Shown here piece by piece: positions 5,022 to 6,883 of a stretch of 6,883 bases of DNA. Location of the stretch: positions 1-6,883 of the forward strand of contig JAEDIL010000095.1 of NCBI GenBank assembly GCA_016292455.1. Direction: 5' to 3'. Within the stretch, counting starts at the first letter, position 1, and each line of letters begins with the position of its first letter. Source of the DNA: Clostridiaceae bacterium (GTDB lineage: Bacteria > Bacillota > Clostridia > Oscillospirales > Acutalibacteraceae). A program made the translations under genes and the position numbers. A model generated the notes under the pieces. The model worked only from the letters and a program-made list of their open reading frames with translations. It did not search any database and had not been told where the DNA came from.

Positions 5022-6656
5022 ATGATAAAGAGAATTTTCTCCGTTTTGCTTGCCGTTTTGATGATAGCGGTTGTTTTTTCGGGTTGTTCTTCGGATGGCT
5101 CCGGCGAACAGATTGTTTTTCCGATTGACAACGAGCCCAAATATCTTGATCCGCAGATTGTGTCCGATAACGGTGCTGCGAATATTATTCAGAACTGTTT
5201 TGAAGGTCTGCTGACCTATGATGAGAACGGAAAGATTGTCCCTGCCGGCTGCGAAAGCTATGAGGTTTCAATAAATCGCCTTGAATATACTTTTAAGCTG
5301 CGCAAGGATGCTAAATGGCTAGTTACCCGCGCGGCAAAGGCTCTCTTCGGGGAAGGGGAGTTCGAAAATTTCGATACCTCCGTAAAGGCGGCGGATTATG
5401 TTTTTGCTTTCAGACGTCTTGCAGACAGCGATACCGGCTCAGAGTATTCAGGGCTGATTATGAATATCAAAAACGCAAAAAAAGTGTATCAGAAGAAGCT
5501 TTTGCCTCAGGAGCTCGGTGTGCGTGCCGAAGACGATTATACTCTGGTCATCGAGCTTGAAGCTCCCGATGCGGATTTCCCGGCTGTTCTGACATATCCG
5601 GCGTGTGTTCCTTGCAACGAGACGTTTTTTGAAATGACAAAGGGCAGATATTGTCTGACAACGTCATATATTATTTCTAACGGACCGTTTTATATCTCCA
5701 ACTGGGCAGACGGAACGGCGATTACTGCAAGAAAGAATGACGAGTACCACTCTGCCTCACAGGTTATGCCTTCGTCGGTTTATTTTTCTTTCAACAATCA
5801 AAAGGAAACAAGGGGCGACAAGGTTGAGAACGGAACTTATGAGGTTTCGCCGGTAAGCGGTTCCCAGGTGAAAAAGCTGAGAAATAAAAAGGGTATCACT
5901 ATCTGTGAATTTGACAATTCTTGCTATTCGTTTTTATTCAATTGCTCCGATGATTTGCTGAAAAGCAAAAATCTTCGCCTTTCGCTTGCTTCTTCTCTTG
6001 AAAAAAGTCAATTCTTGAAAGAAGGCGGAACCAAAGAGGCCGACGGAATTGTTCCCGACACATGTGTTGCCGGTGCGGCGGCATACCGAAAGAGAGTTGC
6101 TCTTCCCGAACAGATCAAGGCGGACGAGATTTATGCAAAAAAATGTTTTGATGCTTTCCGAAACGATGTTCAGGCGGATACTGTTGAACTGAAAATTCTT
6201 TGCGACGCCGAAAATGAAATGAATGTCAGAAAAGTAATGCAGAAATGGCAGCAGGTTTTCGGAGTAAAGTGTAGCCTTGCTGTTGAGGTTGTTGACGAAA
6301 TTGCTTTAAACAGTCGAATAGAAGCAGGGGACTACCAGCTGGCGTTTGCAGATGTTTCTTTCTATGGCGACACAGCTCTAAATGTGCTTTGTACTTTTTC
6401 TTCAACGGGAAAGCGGAATTTTTCAAGATTCAGCTCAAAAGAGTATGATGCGCTGATTGAAAAACTGAGAGCGGCAGAAAATGAAAGAGATTTTCTGCTT
6501 TTGTTGAAAGATTGTGAGCAATTTCTTCTTGATAATGCCGTTATGGTTCCGATCTACAAGAGCAAGGGATGCTTTGCTTTGGCAAAAGGCGTGTCCGGTG
6601 TAGTGTTTTCTCCCGGCGGTGAATATGTTTCCTTTAAAGCTGCGCTCAAAAAGTGA
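5022..6656 (+). CDS. Oligopeptide-type ABC transporter substrate-binding lipoprotein (SBP family 5)
   Basis: This 544-aa extracellular lipoprotein belongs to the OppA/DppA-like binding proteins. Residues 1-21 form a lipoprotein signal peptide (basic M-I-K-R, hydrophobic core, lipobox FSGC), with Cys22 as the lipidated residue. Family features include LDPQ near 42-45, NCFEGLLTYDENGKIVPAGC (58-77), YTFKLRKDAKW (89-99), KAADYVFAFRRLAD (122-135), ELGVRAEDDYTL (164-175), SNGPFYISNW (219-228) and a C-terminal NFSRFSSKEYDALIEK (466-481) with MVPIYK (508-513). Length matches the family. The likely role is to capture peptides or similar solutes for an ABC importer, but no permease or ATPase gene is present, so its partner is encoded elsewhere or it acts as an orphan. 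The mature part has about 15 cysteines besides Cys22, which is high for an exported protein. AAGGA lies 9 nt before the ATG. I found no convincing promoter in the 90-nt gap shared with rmuC. Confidence 0.9.
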   Translation: MIKRIFSVLLAVLMIAVVFSGCSSDGSGEQIVFPIDNEPKYLDPQIVSDNGAANIIQNCFEGLLTYDENGKIVPAGCESYEVSINRLEYTFKLRKDAKWLVTRAAKALFGEGEFENFDTSVKAADYVFAFRRLADSDTGSEYSGLIMNIKNAKKVYQKKLLPQELGVRAEDDYTLVIELEAPDADFPAVLTYPACVPCNETFFEMTKGRYCLTTSYIISNGPFYISNWADGTAITARKNDEYHSASQVMPSSVYFSFNNQKETRGDKVENGTYEVSPVSGSQVKKLRNKKGITICEFDNSCYSFLFNCSDDLLKSKNLRLSLASSLEKSQFLKEGGTKEADGIVPDTCVAGAAAYRKRVALPEQIKADEIYAKKCFDAFRNDVQADTVELKILCDAENEMNVRKVMQKWQQVFGVKCSLAVEVVDEIALNSRIEAGDYQLAFADVSFYGDTALNVLCTFSSTGKRNFSRFSSKEYDALIEKLRAAENERDFLLLLKDCEQFLLDNAVMVPIYKSKGCFALAKGVSGVVFSPGGEYVSFKAALKK

Positions 6657-6663
6657 TTTATAA

Positions 6664-6697
6664 TTGACCGATGGCAAGTGATTCTTTCATCGGTCAG
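6664..6697 (+). terminator. Probable terminator hairpin after the binding-protein gene
   Basis: GACCGATG (6666-6673) pairs perfectly with CATCGGTC (6688-6695) around a 14-nt loop, with a T-A and a T-G pair possible at the base. It begins 7 nt after the stop codon. The following stretch, GCTTCTCTTG, is only moderately T-rich, so termination may be inefficient. Confidence 0.55.
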
Positions 6698-6779
6698 CTT
6701 CTCTTGAAAACAGTATACTTTTCTCACATAAAGCAGCCTCCAAAGTCTCCAAAGATTTTCAAAAATGTTTTAAAAACAC
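6698..6779 (+). other. Intergenic spacer upstream of the tRNA promoter
   Basis: No open frame of note is present. It holds two copies of CTCCAAAG in tandem (6738-6754, one base apart) and an AT-rich inverted repeat, TGTTTT-A-AAAACA (6766-6778), ending one base before the tRNA -35 box. The latter could act as an UP-like element, but A/T-rich palindromes are common by chance. Confidence 0.35.
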
Positions 6780-6808
6780 TTGACTTTTGAATACCGTGTC
6801 ATTATAAT
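6780..6808 (+). promoter_or_regulatory. Strong sigma-A promoter for the tRNA gene
   Basis: TTGACT (6780-6785) and a perfect TATAAT (6803-6808) are separated by exactly 17 nt. Initiation near 6815 leaves a 5' leader of about 16 nt before the tRNA. The AT-rich tract just upstream of the -35 box fits a highly expressed stable-RNA promoter. Confidence 0.85.
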
Positions 6809-6830
6809 ATTCAAGTGGTTTGAAACGCAT

Positions 6831-6883
6831 CCGGGTGTAGCGCAGCTTGGTAGCGCGCTTGACTGGGGGTCAAGAGGCCGCAG
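6831..6883 (+). tRNA. tRNA-Pro (anticodon GGG), 3' part beyond the window
   Basis: The first 53 bases of a tRNA are present: a 5' acceptor strand CCGGGTG, T8-A9, a D arm closed by GCGC/GCGC with a GCTTGGTA-type loop, and an anticodon stem CTTGA/TCAAG enclosing CTGGGGG. Placing C32-T33 before the triplet gives anticodon GGG, which reads CCC and probably CCU proline codons. The variable region and the beginning of the T stem (GCAG) follow, then the sequence ends. The 3' half should supply CACCCGG to complete the acceptor stem. Confidence 0.93.

Noticed and set aside
5315..5345. Possible frameshift in the binding-protein gene near the KW segment
   Set aside because: The frame continues without interruption into clear family motifs, and the alternative frame here gives no family-like sequence, so an insertion is more likely than an error.
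6831..6883. Integration (att) site at the tRNA-Pro gene
   Set aside because: tRNA 3' ends are common targets, but that end lies outside the window and no integrase or repeat of the visible part was found.
1..6883. CRISPR arrays, insertion sequences, toxin-antitoxin pairs or defence islands
   Set aside because: I saw no regularly spaced repeats, no transposase-like frame, no terminal inverted repeats with target duplications and no small paired frames with strong ribosome binding sites.

Overview
The window looks like ordinary chromosome from an anaerobic, gut-type Gram-positive bacterium of the Clostridia (an Oscillospiraceae/Ruminococcaceae-like host is my guess). Grounds: moderate GC, consensus sigma-A promoters with 17-bp spacers, AAAGGA/GGAGG ribosome binding sites, two GTG starts, a lipobox-type binding protein and a Firmicutes-type tRNA-Pro. 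I inferred this from sequence style and family resemblance, not from a search.

Layout, left to right. Positions 1-219 (minus) hold the N-terminal 73 codons of an ArsC/Spx-family thioredoxin-fold protein, cut by the window edge. Its promoter overlaps the stop codon of the next gene, a 558-aa sodium:alanine/glycine symporter (AGCS family, 275-1951, minus), which carries an unusually large hydrophilic insertion. A short divergent region (about 1952-2042) separates the symporter from thiamine pyrophosphokinase (thiN, 2043-2663, plus). The thiN start is best placed at a GTG well inside the longest open frame, because a consensus promoter lies in the 5' part of that frame. A hairpin at 2670-2708 can terminate transcription from both sides. 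Next come an M23-peptidase/SH3 protein resembling a phage lysin (2733-3593, minus) and an RmuC-family protein (3666-4931, minus), with a compact GC-rich hairpin between them. Divergent from rmuC is an orphan oligopeptide-binding lipoprotein (5022-6656, plus), followed by a weak terminator-like hairpin. A strong promoter then drives a tRNA-Pro(GGG) gene that runs off the right edge.

The genes do not form an obvious pathway: nutrient uptake (symporter, peptide-binding lipoprotein), cofactor synthesis (ThiN), DNA maintenance (RmuC) and cell-wall hydrolysis (M23-SH3) sit side by side as short transcription units. I did not find a clearly new multi-gene system. The most notable items are the signal-less lysin-like gene without phage neighbours and with an altered metal-site motif, the symporter insertion with its unusual translation start, and the compact promoter arrangement around thiN. 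No stretch longer than about 175 bases lacks a gene; the longest is 6657-6830.
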